From NCBI GenBank assembly GCA_033675265.1, contig JAUJYZ010001170.1, positions 124,001 to 188,000 of the forward strand: a stretch of DNA of 64,000 bases. Reading direction: 5' to 3'. The notes under the pieces were generated by a model that was given only the letters and a program-made list of their open reading frames with translations, had not been told where the DNA came from and did not search any database. Numbering within the stretch: the first letter of the stretch is position 1; the number at the start of each line of letters is the position of its first letter. Below, piece by piece: positions 24,901 to 37,850 of this stretch. The position numbers and the translations under genes were made by a program. Source of the stretch: Actinostola sp. cb2023 (lineage: Eukaryota > Cnidaria > Anthozoa > Actiniaria > Actinostolidae).

Positions 24901-27900
24901 GCTACTCAACGAAAAAAGTACATTTACATCGTACTATACTCTTGTCACTGACCCATCACTCGCGATACTCAACGAAACCTAAATGAAGCCGGTTTAGTTG
25001 CTGTAAAAGTACATTTACATCGTACTATACTCTTGTCACTGACCCATCACTCGCGATACTCAACGAAACCTAAATGAAGCCGGTTTAGTTGCTGTAAAAG
25101 TACATTTACATCGTACTATACTCTTGTCACTGACCCATCACTCGCGATACTCAACGAAACCTAAATGAAGCCGGTTTAGTTGCTGTAAAAGTACATTTAC
25201 ATCGTACTATACTCTTGTCACTGACCCATCACTCGCGATACTCAACGAAACCTAAATGAAGCCGGTTTAGTTGCTGTAAAAGTACATTTACATCGTACTA
25301 TACTCTTGTCACTGACCCATCACTCGCGATACTCAACGAAACCTAAATGAAGCCGGTTTAGTTGCTGTAAAAGTACATTTACATCGTACTATACTCTTGT
25401 CACTGACCCATCACTCGCGATACTCAACGAAACCTAAATGAAGCCGGTTTAGTTGCTGTAAAAGTACATTTACATCGTACTATACTCTTGTCACTGACCC
25501 ATCACTCGCGATACTCAACGAAACCTAAATGAAGCCGGTTTAGTTGCTGTAAAAGTACATTTACATCGTACTATACTCTTGTCACTGACCCATCACTCGC
25601 GATACTCAACGAAACCTAAATGAAGCCGGTTTAGTTGCTGTAAAAGTACATTTACATCGTACTATACTCTTGTCACTGACCCATCACTCGCGATACTCAA
25701 CGAAACCTAAATGAAGCCGGTTTAGTTGCTGTAAAAGTACATTTACATCGTACTATACTCTTGTCACTGACCCATCACTCGCGATACTCAACGAAACCTA
25801 AATGAAGCCGGTTTAGTTGCTGTAAAAGTACATTTACATCGTACTATACTCTTGTCACTGACCCATCACTCGCGATACTCAACGAAACCTAAATGAAGCC
25901 GGTTTAGTTGCTGTAAAAGTACATTTACATCGTACTATACTCTTGTCACTGACCCATCACTCGCGATACTACTCAACGAAACCTAAATGAAGCCGGTTTA
26001 GTTGCTGTAAAAGTACATTTACATCGTACTATACTCTTGTCACTGACCCATCACTCGCGATACTCAACGAAACCTAAATGAAGCCGGTTTAGTTGCTGTA
26101 AAAGTACATTTACATCGTACTATACTCTTGTCACTGACCCATCACTCGCGATACTCAACGAAACCTAAATGAAGCCGGTTTAGTTGCTGTAAAAGTACAT
26201 TTACATCGTACTATACTCTTGTCACTGACCCATCACTCGCGATACTCAACGAAACCTAAATGAAGCCGGTTTAGTTGCTGTAAAAGTACATTTACATCGT
26301 ACTATACTCTTGTCACTGACCCATCACTCGCGATACTCAACGAAACCTAAATGAAGCCGGTTTAGTTGCTGTGTAAAAGTACATTTACATCGTACTATAC
26401 TCTTGTCACTGACCCATCACTCGCGATACTCAACGAAACCTAAATGAAGCCGGTTTAGTTGCTGTAAAAGTACATTTACATCGTACTATACTCTTGTCTG
26501 ACCCATCACTCGCGATACTCAACGAAACCTAAATGAAGCCGGTTTAGTTGCTGTAAAAGTACATTTACATCGTACTATACTCTTGTCACTGACCCATCAC
26601 TCGCGATACTCAACGAAACCTAAATGAAGCCGGTTTAGTTGCTGTAAAAGTACATTTACATCGTACTATACTCTTGTCACTGACCCATCACTCGCGATAC
26701 TCAACGAAACCTAAATGAAGCCGGTTTAGTTGCTGTAAAAGTACATTTACATCGTACTATACTCTTGTCACTGACCCCGCATCACTCGCGATACTCAACG
26801 AAACCAACGAAACCTAAATGAAGCCGGTTTAGTTGCTGTAAAAGTACATTTACATCGTACTATACTCTTGTCACTGACCCATCACTCGCGATACTCAACG
26901 AAACCTAAATGAAGCCGGTTTAGTTGCTGTAAAAGTACATTTACATCGTACTATACTCTTGTCACTGACCCATCACTCGCGATACTCAACGAAACCTAAA
27001 TGAAGCCGGTTTAGTTGCTGTAAAAGTACATTTACATCGTACTATACTCTTGTCACTGACCCATCACTCGCGATACTCAACGAAACCTAAATGAAGCCGG
27101 TTTAGTTGCTGTAAAAGTACATTTACATCGTACTATACTCTTGTCACTGACCCATCACTCGCGATACTCAACGAAACCTAAATGAAGCCGGTTTAGTTGC
27201 TGTAAAAGTACATTTACATCGTACTATACTCTTGTCACTGACCCATCACTCGCGATACTCAACGAAACCTAAATGAAGCCGGTTTAGTTGCTGTAAAAGT
27301 ACATTTACATCGTACTATACTCTTGTCACTGACCCATCACTCGCGATACTCAACGAAACCTAAATGAAGCCGGTTTAGTTGCTGTAAAAGTACATTTACA
27401 TCGTACTATACTCTTGTCACTGACCCATCACTCGCGATACTCAACGAAACCTAAATGAAGCCGGTTTAGTTGCTGTAAAAGTACATTTACATCGTACTAT
27501 ACTCTTGTCACTGACCCATCACTCGCGATACTCAACGAAACCTAAATGAAGCCGGTTTAGTTGCTGTAAAAGTACATTTACATCGTACTATACTCTTGTC
27601 ACTGACCCATCACTCGCGATACTCAACGAAACCTAAATGAAGCCGGTTTAGTTGCTGTAAAAGTACATTTACATCGTACTATACTCTTGTCACTGACCCA
27701 TCACTCGCGATACTCAACGAAACCTAAATGAAGCCGGTTTAGTTGCTGTAAAAGTACATTTACATCGTACTATATACTCTTGTCACTGACCCATCACTCG
27801 CGATACTCAACGAAACCTAAATGAAGCCGGTTTAGTTGCTGTAAAAGTACATTTACATCGTACTATACTCTTGTCACTGACCCATCACTCGCGATACTCA

Positions 27901-29409
27901 ACGAAACCTAAATGAAGCCGGTTTAGTTGCTGTAAAAGTACATTTACATCGTACTATACTCTTGTCACTGACCCATCACTCGCGATACTCAACGAAACCT
28001 AAATGAAGCCGGTTTAGTTGCTGTAAAAGTACATTTACATCGTACTATACTCTTGTCACTGACCCATCACTCGCGATACTCAACGAAACCTAAATGAAGC
28101 CGGTTTAGTTGCTGTAAAAGTACATTTACATCGTACTATACTCTTGTCACTGACCCATCACTCGCGATACTCAACGAAACCTAAATGAAGCCGGTTTAGT
28201 TGCTGTAAAAGTACATTTACATCGTACTATACTCTTGTCACTGACCCATCACTCGCGATACTCAACGAAACCTAAATGAAGCCGGTTTAGTTGCTGTAAA
28301 AGTACATTTACATCGTACTATACTCTTGTCACTGACCCATCACTCGCGATACTCAACGAAACCTAAATGAAGCCGGTTTAGTTGCTGTAAAAGTACATTT
28401 ACATCGTACTATACTCTTGTCACTGACCCATCACTCGCGATACTCAACGAAACCTAAATGAAGCCGGTTTAGTTGCTGTAAAAGTACATTTACATCGTAC
28501 TATACTCTTGTCACTGACCCATCACTCGCGATACTCAACGAAACCTAAATGAAGCCGGTTTAGTTGCTGTAAAAGTACATTTACATCGTACTATACTCTT
28601 GTCACTGACCCATCACTCGCGATACTCAACGAAACCTAAATGAAGCCGGTTTAGTTGCTGTAAAAGTACATTTACATCGTACTATACTCTTGTCACTGAC
28701 CCATCACTCGCGATACTCAACGAAACCTAAATGAAGCCGGTTTAGTTGCTGTAAAAGTACATTACATCGTACTATACTCTTGTCACTGACCCATCACTCG
28801 CGATACTCAACGAAACCTAAATGAAGCCGGTTTAGTTGCTGTAAAAGTACATTTACATCGTACTATACTCTTGTCACTGACCCATCACTCGCGATACTCA
28901 ACGAAACCGTTGCTGTAAAAGTACATTTACATCGTACTATACTCTTGTCACTGACCCATCACTCGCGATACTCAACGAAACCTAAATGAAGCCGGTTTAG
29001 TTGCTGTAAAAGTACATTTACATCGTACTATACTCTTGTCACTGACCCATCACTCGCGATACTCAACGAAACCTAAATGAAGCCGGTTTTTAGTTGCTGT
29101 AAAAGTACATTTACATCGTACTATACTCTTGTCACTGACCCATCACTCGCGATACTCAACGAAACCTAAATGAAGCCGGTTTAGTTGCTGTAAAAGTACA
29201 TTTATATCGTACTATACTCTTGTCACTGACCCATCACTCGCGATACTCAACGAAACCTAAATGAAGCCGGTTTAGTTGCTGTAAAAGTACAACATTTACA
29301 TCGTACTATACTCTTGTCACTGACCCATCACTCGCGATACTCAACGAAACCTAAATGAAGCCGGTTTAGTTGCTGTAAAAGTACATTTACATCGTACTAT
29401 ACTCTTGTC
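15941..29409. repeat. Satellite array: 91-bp unit, about 148 copies
   Basis: The unit starts ACTGACCCATCACTCGCGAT and ends ATACTCTTGTC. The first spacings are 91, 91 and 91 bp (15941, 16032, 16123), and 13469/91 is almost exactly 148. Copies are nearly identical; the exceptions are mostly small insertions or deletions of a local word (for example near 16726, 17086-17160, 18425-18490, 22700-22735, 24903, 26775-26810, 28907). Each unit holds two short inverted repeats (AAACC...GGTTT and AGTAC...GTACT) and a TCGCGA palindrome, and about five CpG sites. 91 is not divisible by 3, so the frame shifts at each unit and no long ORF exists. There are no unique spacers, so this is not a CRISPR array. 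The true copy number may differ from the assembly. Confidence 0.97.
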
Positions 29410-30324
29410 ATCCTCTCGAACGTCTAAAAGGGTGCATGAACGACGAAAACTAATAGCATAAACCAGCTCTGAGAGATTTGCAGTGACACAGTTGTACTCT
29501 AATACCCTTCACTATTATCAAGATAAGCGGAGATAAGATTGGGAAATCTTTCAGAATGGCTTAAATTGGTGCTATTTTATGCTCGTTTGGATGCTATCCT
29601 GAGTATTATTCAGACAAGAGCTCAATACGACAATAATCCTAATCAACAGAATACGATAAATCACACAAGACAGGAAGTCTACAGCGCAAGTTTGAAAGAC
29701 GGTTGTATATTAGTCCAACAACTGTCGCATACATTACGATATATTACGATATATTAATATCTATTATTATATATCTGTGACGTAATTTTACCAAATTTGG
29801 TCATTTTTGAGGGCCGATATGAGACGTTATGCCCTGTTTTATGCCCTGGTGTGACTCAAAAAACTCAAAAAAAAATATCATTGTCGTCACAGTTTATTAA
29901 AAACAACATTAATGTTTTTTCTGGTATTACGGGCTGACATTTTACTCGAAAATTTTACCTCGCCCTTCGGGCTCGGAAAAATACGTTCGCAAACTCGTAA
30001 AATATCAGCCCGTAATACCCGAAAATGAATCTAAAAGCGTATTTAAAAATTTCACATACACATACTACATTACTAGCAGGTTTTATGGGTGTGACGCAAA
30101 AATATCATTGTCTATCTTTTTAAAACAACAAATCTGTGACTGAAATACAAGAAAAATACATAAAATTCACAAAAACAAACAGGAAAAATGGCTTCGAAAA
30201 TGAAAAAAATTCCGTAAGAAAAATGTGTCATATAAATGTGTCATAATTTAAAGCTGCGAATAGAAAAAAAAAATGACAACTGAATTCCGCAAGAAAGAAT
30301 TCATAATAATATAATAATAATAGA

Positions 30325-30364
<40 letters not shown>

Positions 30365-30734
30365 TATAGTTGCTAACGATTTCGATCTTTCGCAAATACA
30401 GTACTAAAATCCAACACATTACCTTTCTTGGCGTCTTCAAAACTACTTCCAGAGAACTAAGCCAATGTACAGAAATCTCTGGTTACATTTTTCAGCTGTG
30501 TATTCTGTGCTTTCATTGGCTTAAAATGCGTGACGTCAGTAAAGAAACCATTTAAGTGCTGTACTTGAGGTATATATATATAAATATATTCATCATTTCT
30601 AGAAATAATCTTTTGTTACGAAACAAGGATAAGAAACTACAACACATTTTTTTCCTCTGGAATTATTTATTGTTATTAGTAAAATAGTCGTGATATATAA
30701 GAGAAATATTAGAAAATGTTTGAGATAAAATAAG
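29410..30734. other. Intergenic DNA with foldback and AAT tract
   Basis: It contains a foldback at 29923-30020 (GGTATTACGGGCTGA arm, inverted as TCAGCCCGTAATACC) and an AAT microsatellite at about 30300-30365. Short open frames (about 70 codons) show no recognisable domain. Confidence 0.5.
29923..30020. repeat. Foldback, about 98 bp
   Basis: GGTATTACGGGCTGACATTTTAC on the left pairs with GTAAAATATCAGCCCGTAATACC on the right, with one mismatch. The loop contains a smaller CGCCCTTCGGGC hairpin. Confidence 0.75.
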
Positions 30735-30766
30735 TCAGGAGCCCATAAGTACTTATGGGCTCCTGA
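30735..30766. mobile_element. 32-bp perfect palindrome, second copy
   Basis: Left half TCAGGAGCCCATAAGT is followed by its exact reverse complement. The outer 12 bp are identical to the palindrome at 6559-6590, while the central 8 bp differ (AAGTACTT here, TACTAGTA there). ATAAG lies immediately outside on both sides (30730-30734 and 30767-30771). Confidence 0.7.
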
Positions 30767-30994
30767 ATAAGTTGAATAAATGTTTGAATTAAAAACATCA
30801 AGCGGCTTGAGTGATGATACAAAGTGCTTGCATTAGCCGATGACAGCACTTACACTAGTACTAGTATGGCGATTGTGGGTGTATATTGCTAGTTTGACCT
30901 GCTGTTCAAAGTCATTGTCATGAAATATTAGCGTTTCGTTTCAAAAGGAAAAGCAAGAGGAGGGAAGAGAAAGTGAATGCAAGGGAAGAGATCC

Positions 30995-31172
30995 AGGACA
31001 AAAAAGGAAAGGAAAGGAAGGAAAGTAATGGAATGGAGGGGATTGGAAAGGAATGGGAAGGATTGGAAAGGAATGGAAGGAATTGGAAAGGAAGGAAAGG
31101 AGAGGATAGGAAAGAGAAGGAATGGGAAGAATGGAAAGGAAAGGGAAGGAATGGAAAGGAATAGAAAGTAAA
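30995..31172. repeat. GGAAAGGAATGG-type purine minisatellite
   Basis: Short GGAAAGGAATGGAA units with variable spacing. It resembles GGAAT-rich satellite DNA in composition. Open frames on both strands through it are artefacts. Confidence 0.85.
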
Positions 31173-32109
31173 AAATAAAAAGGCAGCCCAAACGGAAGTG
31201 GCAAGACAAGAACAACTCATGAACGGTCAAAGCCTTGGCGTGCCTTTTGGACAGCTGCTTCGTTCTTATATTTCCGTATTAATATAATATAGTAAAAATA
31301 AAGAAATGTGAAATAAAAATTGTTGTTGTTGCTCTTCTACACAGGAGACTATTCAGCACAGCACGTACATCCCTAAGAACACAACTATTCACTAAACTAC
31401 CATCATTCTACAGTATTGTAAGCCAAAGGCAGGGCAACTTGTATTATAAACTAACCGAAGCTAGATGACGTATTAGAAGTTCAGCTACCACCTGGGGAAT
31501 CATCAGGATTTAGTAATTCCTTAACTACAGCATCGTGAAATACGATTGACCATTCATCTTATTCATCTTATTCATCTTAAAATATTAAAATATTTAAATT
31601 TCTTGACTCAAATGTTTCTCAAAAATGTCAAAAACCGGAATAAGAAATGTTTGCCCTCAAAAATTCTCAGGCCGGGCGGCCGAGAACCTTATTGAGCTGT
31701 TTGCACTCGGAACAGATGGCATATAATTGAATAGACTTTTGACAAGGTGGAATCATGAATATTTACTACTCAGTATTAAAAACAAGTCCAATTAATCGGA
31801 AACTCGCACCTACACACTCCGTGTAGAAATATTGCCATAGAACATGGACACCCGACGTGTTTCTTGTGACAGCCTTTCACTTTCCAAGCAATTTTGAAAT
31901 CCTTTTACAAACAGTTTGATAGGTCACTTGTCGATTAGCATCATTCCGTTTACTTCATTAATAATCAAACACGCTTTCCAGTTTTCCATGCAAAGCTAGC
32001 ACAACTCGAGATTCGTTTTTGAAGTCAGTCCTTGAAACTCAAAGACAAGGCAATACAATACCGGCGAGAACTGTGCAATACTTTTAGCTGAGTAATAACC
32101 GACTCATAA

Positions 32110-32470
32110 CTTTTATTGTTTACAAAGAGTTGCAAGATTGACAAGATAGAAATATTTCAATTTCATATTGTTTTAATTTAGAGCAACGAACAGAAAAAAA
32201 AAGTTCACTAAATATTTCTGAATTTGTGTTGCAAATCGTTGCAAGATTAAAAATATAGAAATATTTCAATTTGATATTGTTTTAATTTAGGGCAACGAAC
32301 AGAGAAAAGAAAAAACAAACACGATAGTTCACTATATATATTCCTGAATTTGTGTTGCAAGATTAAAAATATAGAAATATTTGAATTTAATATTGTTTTT
32401 AATTAAGTCTTTTAATTTAGGGCAACGAACAGAGAATTTTAAAAACAACATGAAACAGTTCACTGATTAT
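32110..32470. repeat. About 105-bp tandem repeat, three copies
   Basis: Three diverged copies share ATAGAAATATTTCAATTT, TATTGTTTTAATTTAG and GCAACGAACAGA in the same order. Spacing varies through small indels. Confidence 0.75.
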
Positions 32471-34877
32471 TCCTCAATTTCTGTTGAAGTCGCACAGCTG
32501 CCCCAACTAAGAATTCGACTAAAAAGTAAGTCATGTGAGCTAAGTGTTTGAATGAAGTATTTTCTCAATCACTATATGAACATCTGAAATTAATTTCGCA
32601 TCTTGCGAAGGTGTCAGTTTTTTTCATTCATTCTCAACCCAGTATAATAATATATATCTAGTATCTACAAAACAAGAAGAAATACATATATCTAGATTCT
32701 CCAAACTGAGAAGAAACTGGCGACGAGAACAAGAGCTTAGAAAAACATCGCCTTTCTCAAACACACGGTGGTGATTTCAGGACACTTTATTGGCAGCTTG
32801 CTCAATTGAAATAGGACAGGAACTATTTACCGTGTATAATAACAAGTAACGCCATGTTCACACAAGCTTAACATAGTGATAAAAAGACTAATCCATAATA
32901 AACGTAACACAGACAGAAGGCCGTGAGAGTCTTGAATTATTAACGAGGTAAAGACTGAGTAGGTTTGAGAGCGACTTCGAGTCGGCCTTTTTTTAATAAT
33001 GTAAACGAAATACTAATAGATGGATGTAATAATCGTATCATGTCCCATCATTATAATAAATGGTTTAAAATCATAGAATTAACGAACTAAAAAGTCAGTT
33101 TTTCCAGTCAATGCAATTTGAGAAAGAGGAAATGCCCGCTCTTCAGTTTGTAATACATATTAAATCGTCACTCCCCAATCCGATTGGAATAAATTTATTT
33201 TTGAAACTCACGTATTCGAACTCAATCGGTTCATCAAGTTTAGCAAAAATATTTCCTTACAAATCAAATCATTTCATTTTTACCTTGTTTTACGTTTTCG
33301 TTTGAATGCAGACGCTTAGTCGTTTATGATCTCCTTGAATTCAGTCAGATCTAGGCGGCAAGCAATGTGATAAGCATTAGTTTTAGTAGTGCATGTAAAT
33401 GCGAGCTACGTCAACACAATGTATAACTAATGTGCTAAAACAGATATGGTACCTTGTACGAAAAGCGTGGATGCCCAGAGACGAAACGACCAGGATGGCG
33501 TTTAGGGAACGCCTGTATAATGAACTATTGTTTTAAGTTATCGGCCCGATGTCAAAACAACGACCAACGAACGTACGTAGACCACTGTTGACATAGTCTA
33601 CAAATACGTCTTCCCAGGGAAATCTCGTTGACCAATCAAAGGATGTTATTTTCCAAGCGAGCCATGCCCACCAATCAGCGGCCTTAAAAAAATAACTTTT
33701 GAAGCCAATCAGCGGGACGATAGATATAGTCACGTGACTAGCATGCAAATGGTTTCATGGAGTTTGATATGACTTGCGTCCAAAGATAACGGCACTTTTT
33801 ATGGTTGGATTTTACAAAAAACGCGTATTTTATCATTTCCGTCTTATGTGAGATTACTTTGATTACGGCTCAAATTTTCAATTTCACTTTAATTTATAGC
33901 AAGATCGATAATGCATAAGATAAGCTCGATAACGCAGCTCGCTTTACGACTGATTGGCAAGTCAGCAGGTTGCTATAGACAAAGTCAACTTCAATCATTC
34001 GCAAAGCAAATAAACCAAAAGGCGAGAATACTTCATATTAGAAAACTTGCTTTCTAAACGGATTTCTCGTTCAATTCGTTCCTCATTTTAACGGTGAAAA
34101 ATACAATTAGTTGACTACTACACTGTACTGTCGCTTGTTCTCCACTGTGTAAACAACAAACGGCAATGACATCTCTTATTCATCCAATTGACGTGAAAAG
34201 CATAAAATTAATTAGCTGGTGTATAAAGACAAATAGTCTAGAACACATATACTCAGTTTTGATACTGAGATTTGAGAAATACCGTAAAACTAGTGTATTT
34301 ATTACAGTGTTTAGGTCTTTAGGGAAGAATAGAAAACCCTTTTTTTAGTTGTACGTACGTGTTCCATATAATATGCTGTCAGTGTTCAAAGAGGTCTATT
34401 TTTTCCCCTTCAAGTCTTCGTAATTACACCTTCGTATTACAGACGAAAAATCCCCTCATATACTACCTAATTCCCTCCGATTATAAGCCTACACTGAAAA
34501 GGTCCTTTCAGGACGAAAATAAGTCCAATTTTACGCGGTGTTCACGTTTACTATTAGTAATCAACCGAAGAATTTCAGTATTAATCCCGTATGAATAATG
34601 ACAATATGAAAAAATATGAATGACAATATGAGAGTAAAATACCGTTCAGTTAACCATGAAAACCGCTCTAATGATATACAAAAACATTGAATTCTACACA
34701 TTTTTGTGAGGATCGAAGGTTGGCCTTGGCATGAGCTATCAGTTGTCAGTGTTGGTTGTTGTAGCTGTGCGTAGTGATGTATTAGTGTGTAGGTTAGTAA
34801 GCGTGTTGGTTGTGGGGTGAGGTACGTGGATAGTGTATACAGCTTTTTACGAGATATCTGTGTGCTTATATAATAAC
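32471..34877. other. Intergenic DNA, no gene recognised
   Basis: Several open frames of 60-80 codons, none with recognisable domains or extendable splice structure. The minus frame at 33533-33748 is aromatic-rich and overlaps CCAATCA words typical of repeat-derived DNA. Confidence 0.4.
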
Positions 34878-35329
34878 AAGACGCTCAATGAGCGTACACT
34901 CGGGCATTATGACAAGGACAATGTCAGTTGCGTGACGAGGGACCTGACAATGACTGACAGTTGCGTGACGAGGGAGACTATGTTTAATGTATATGTGTCG
35001 GTGAGCATAGATAAAGATATCCGATTCGTACGTTCCTAGCACGTACTTGGAACGTCCAGTTGAGTTCGATATACGCTCGGAAACTATTTGACACGTTTGA
35101 GCGAATCATACTTTCGGATTTAGTTCGATAAGCGTTCGGAAACTATTCGATCTGTTTTTGGCGACCATGAATATGCAACCTCAAGTGACCTCAAGTACGT
35201 TTAAAGACGTACTACAGACGTACCTCGACGAGTCGGAGATCTTTATCGATGCTCACCGACACAAATAGTCTCCCTCGTCACGCAACTGTCATTGTCATAA
35301 TGCCCGACTATACGTTCATTGAGCGTCTT
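34878..35329. mobile_element. TIR element with about 110-bp arms
   Basis: The left end is AAGACGCTCAATGAGCGT and the right end returns ACGTTCATTGAGCGTCTT. The arms also share GGGCATTATGACAA, CAGTTGCGTGACGAGGGA and GGTGAGCATAGATAAAGAT inverted. The left arm carries an internal 40-bp duplication (GTTGCGTGACGAGGGA twice). No target duplication was identified. Confidence 0.7.
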
Positions 35330-35941
35330 CTTCTGTAATAGATCCCTAAAATCTAAGGATGTTTTGATTTCGATTGTATTTTTGCCGTTCACTGACCTGT
35401 TTTGAGCGTGGAAATTCTGTTTTAAATAGCGCTACGCGGCGGTTCTAAAATTAGGTCGCGTAATATAAGTATGACTCACACAAGGATCATACAACTGTAA
35501 TCGTACTGAAAAGAACACGGAGAAACCTACATTTTATCATGCAAACACTGTTTATTTTCAAAACAATTGTCAGTAAAAAAAAACTAACAAAATCGGACTG
35601 AAGGATATGAAAAATTTGGTTTGTTTGTCTAAGTTGTGACGTGACTAATTAATGCGCTTCGCTATTGTGCAAGTATATAAATAGCCTAAAACTACTTTTG
35701 TACGATCCCGATTTTCGTACATTGACCTTGCTCGCCTTTGCTTTGATGTAGTTTTGAAGTACGATTTTTACGATTCCTTTTCCTTCTGAATTTTTCAAAC
35801 GTGGAATAAAATAAACATCCATCATGAGTTACTGAAAATAACTCGGACTGGCTCGACTGTTTGCATGAATTCTGTACATATAGCTGTAGTTATAGATGTA
35901 GTTATACATCGCTGGTCGTGAGTTTAATTATAAATACTCAA

Positions 35942-36618
35942 CTCAGGAGAGTTAAGGCACGGGTCTCAAACATTTCAAAATGGCGGCTTTAAAAACAAGA
36001 GGGGGTCTATTTCTTTTCTTTTTTTGTGATTATTCACTGAAACTTTGACAAATGTGATAAAGTCGCAACCTTAACCTTTGTATATAGTTGTGTCTATGGA
36101 AACATGTAATCTGACCTTTGACCTAGTTTTTACATAAAAGTCCCCTGGAGGACAATAAAAAGTTTTCGTATGGTGGATATTTCTATGTGAATAAATCAAT
36201 CAGAGTTAGTGGGTAGTCTCTTGGTCTAATTTGAAAATTTGCTTAACTTGTGTGGAAGTCTCATTAAGGTACACATGAAATTTGATACTCTTTGTTTTCT
36301 TCTTTGTTATAATATTATTTCATGATATCTAATTGGAGCGATAAACTTGAAGGCATATAGTATCATATAGAATGTTTAATAATCCAATACATCAAAAATT
36401 TTCCATACTCCCGAGGCCTTGAAAGTTATTTTTCAAAACTTCAGTTCAAAGGTCAAGTATGCTGTCACCATGGTTACCATATTAATAAAAATTAACAAAG
36501 CGTTAATCTTAATGATGTGTCCTAAATTGTAGTCTCTACAGTAAAACTAGATGATATTACAGTCATTCTAAGCTTTATGGGCGTGGTCGTCTTGGACCCG
36601 TGCCTTAATGCCCCTGAG
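35942..36618. mobile_element. TIR element, about 677 bp
   Basis: Left CTCAGGAGAGTTAAGGCACG and right CGTGCCTTAATGCCCCTGAG are imperfect inverted ends with a shared GGCACGGGTC core. No transposase is visible. A 40-bp direct repeat (GACTGGCTCGACTGTTTGCA and onward) lies outside it on both sides at 35846-35886 and 36726-36765. Confidence 0.6.
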
Positions 36619-37654
36619 AAGGACATAAGACACATAACTGTACACGTACTATTACAATTAGCAACAAACATGGCATAGCGAGGTCATGATAGTTTTTGAG
36701 TTCATTTCATTTGCTTTTCAGTCTCGACTGGCTCGACTGTTTGCATGACTTCTGTACATATAGCTTTCGTTTGTTTAGCGATTAGAGCGGTTTCCGCGAA
36801 TTCAGGGACCGGAGTGCAGTTCGCTCCCTTATCTGCTGAGTCATCTTGAAACTCGATACGATCAAAAATAATAAAAATATAATAATAATATATAATAAAA
36901 ATAATAATAATAAAAAAAAGAAAGCGCATTTTATAACTCGGGCATCCTCCGGAAGTGCCCGAGTAATAAGTGGAGGTGTCGTATGAGTAGGTTTAAGTGG
37001 TGCGACGTATAGTATTGTAGTAAAGCGAGGAAGGGACAAGGGGTGAATTTTGTACGCGTGTATACAGTATAGTGTGTGTGTTTGAAGTAGATCAATCTTC
37101 CTTACAGTACATTTCACCCATAATCCTTTGCGCGCGCAAAACTCTATTCCCTCGTAGAATTTGAATACTTTATTTTATTTTTGAAAATGACAAATCTTTG
37201 CAAGCTTGATCCGTGAAAGACATTAGTCTAATACACATTAGTACATTCTAATCAGTTCCATTGTGTTCTATTTCACGGGTTTATGAAAACCACTCTATGT
37301 GAACGTGTCAAGTACTGATTTAGGTTCACAAAGGATTGTGGTAAAAATTTACAGACGCCATCTTGTTCTCACAGTGGATTGAAGTGGTTAACCGTTGTGC
37401 GAGGTGGAGTGTGGCGAACAAGAAGAACACAAGCTACATTAAGTAGAGAGCAACAACATATATTGTCCATATAAAATTAATACTTATAAACTATCATTTT
37501 CAGTTAGATAAAAATATTTTTTGATTATAAAATTTATAAAATAAAAAAATATTATTAAAAGTAATTCCTTGTAATTCTTATTTAATAATATCTTGATAAT
37601 ATATCGTGGTACAAATCCAAAAATAGATATATAAATGATCTATAAAAAGGCCGC

Positions 37655-37763
37655 GCAGGACCATGGGACAATTTATGTACCCATGGTCCTTAGCGGTTGG
37701 ACAATTTATGTACCCATGGTCCTTTGCGGTTGGACAATTTATGTATCCATGGTCCTTAGCGGT
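37655..37763. repeat. 33-bp tandem repeat, three copies
   Basis: The unit contains GGACAATTTATGTACCCATG and a GGACCATGG-type palindrome. It starts about 90 bp beyond the stop codon of the minus-strand gene at 37851 and so is probably in its 3' UTR or just downstream. Confidence 0.85.
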
Positions 37764-37850
37764 TCTCACTAGTCTTTTCTTTGTATAAACTACAGAGTTC
37801 AGTCTAGGTTCGTCACGGTTTGTTCTTCAAAAGGTTAAGCAGTCACATTC

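Noticed and set aside
15941..29409. CRISPR-like array
   Set aside because: The whole 91-bp unit repeats; there are no unique spacers, no cas genes, and the context is eukaryotic.
30918..31230. Several overlapping 87-100-codon frames on minus
   Set aside because: Purine-rich minisatellite translated as P/F/S runs; three frames are open at once.
33533..33748. 71-codon minus frame, aromatic-rich
   Set aside because: No recognised domain, no splice partners, and it overlaps repeat-like CCAATCA words.
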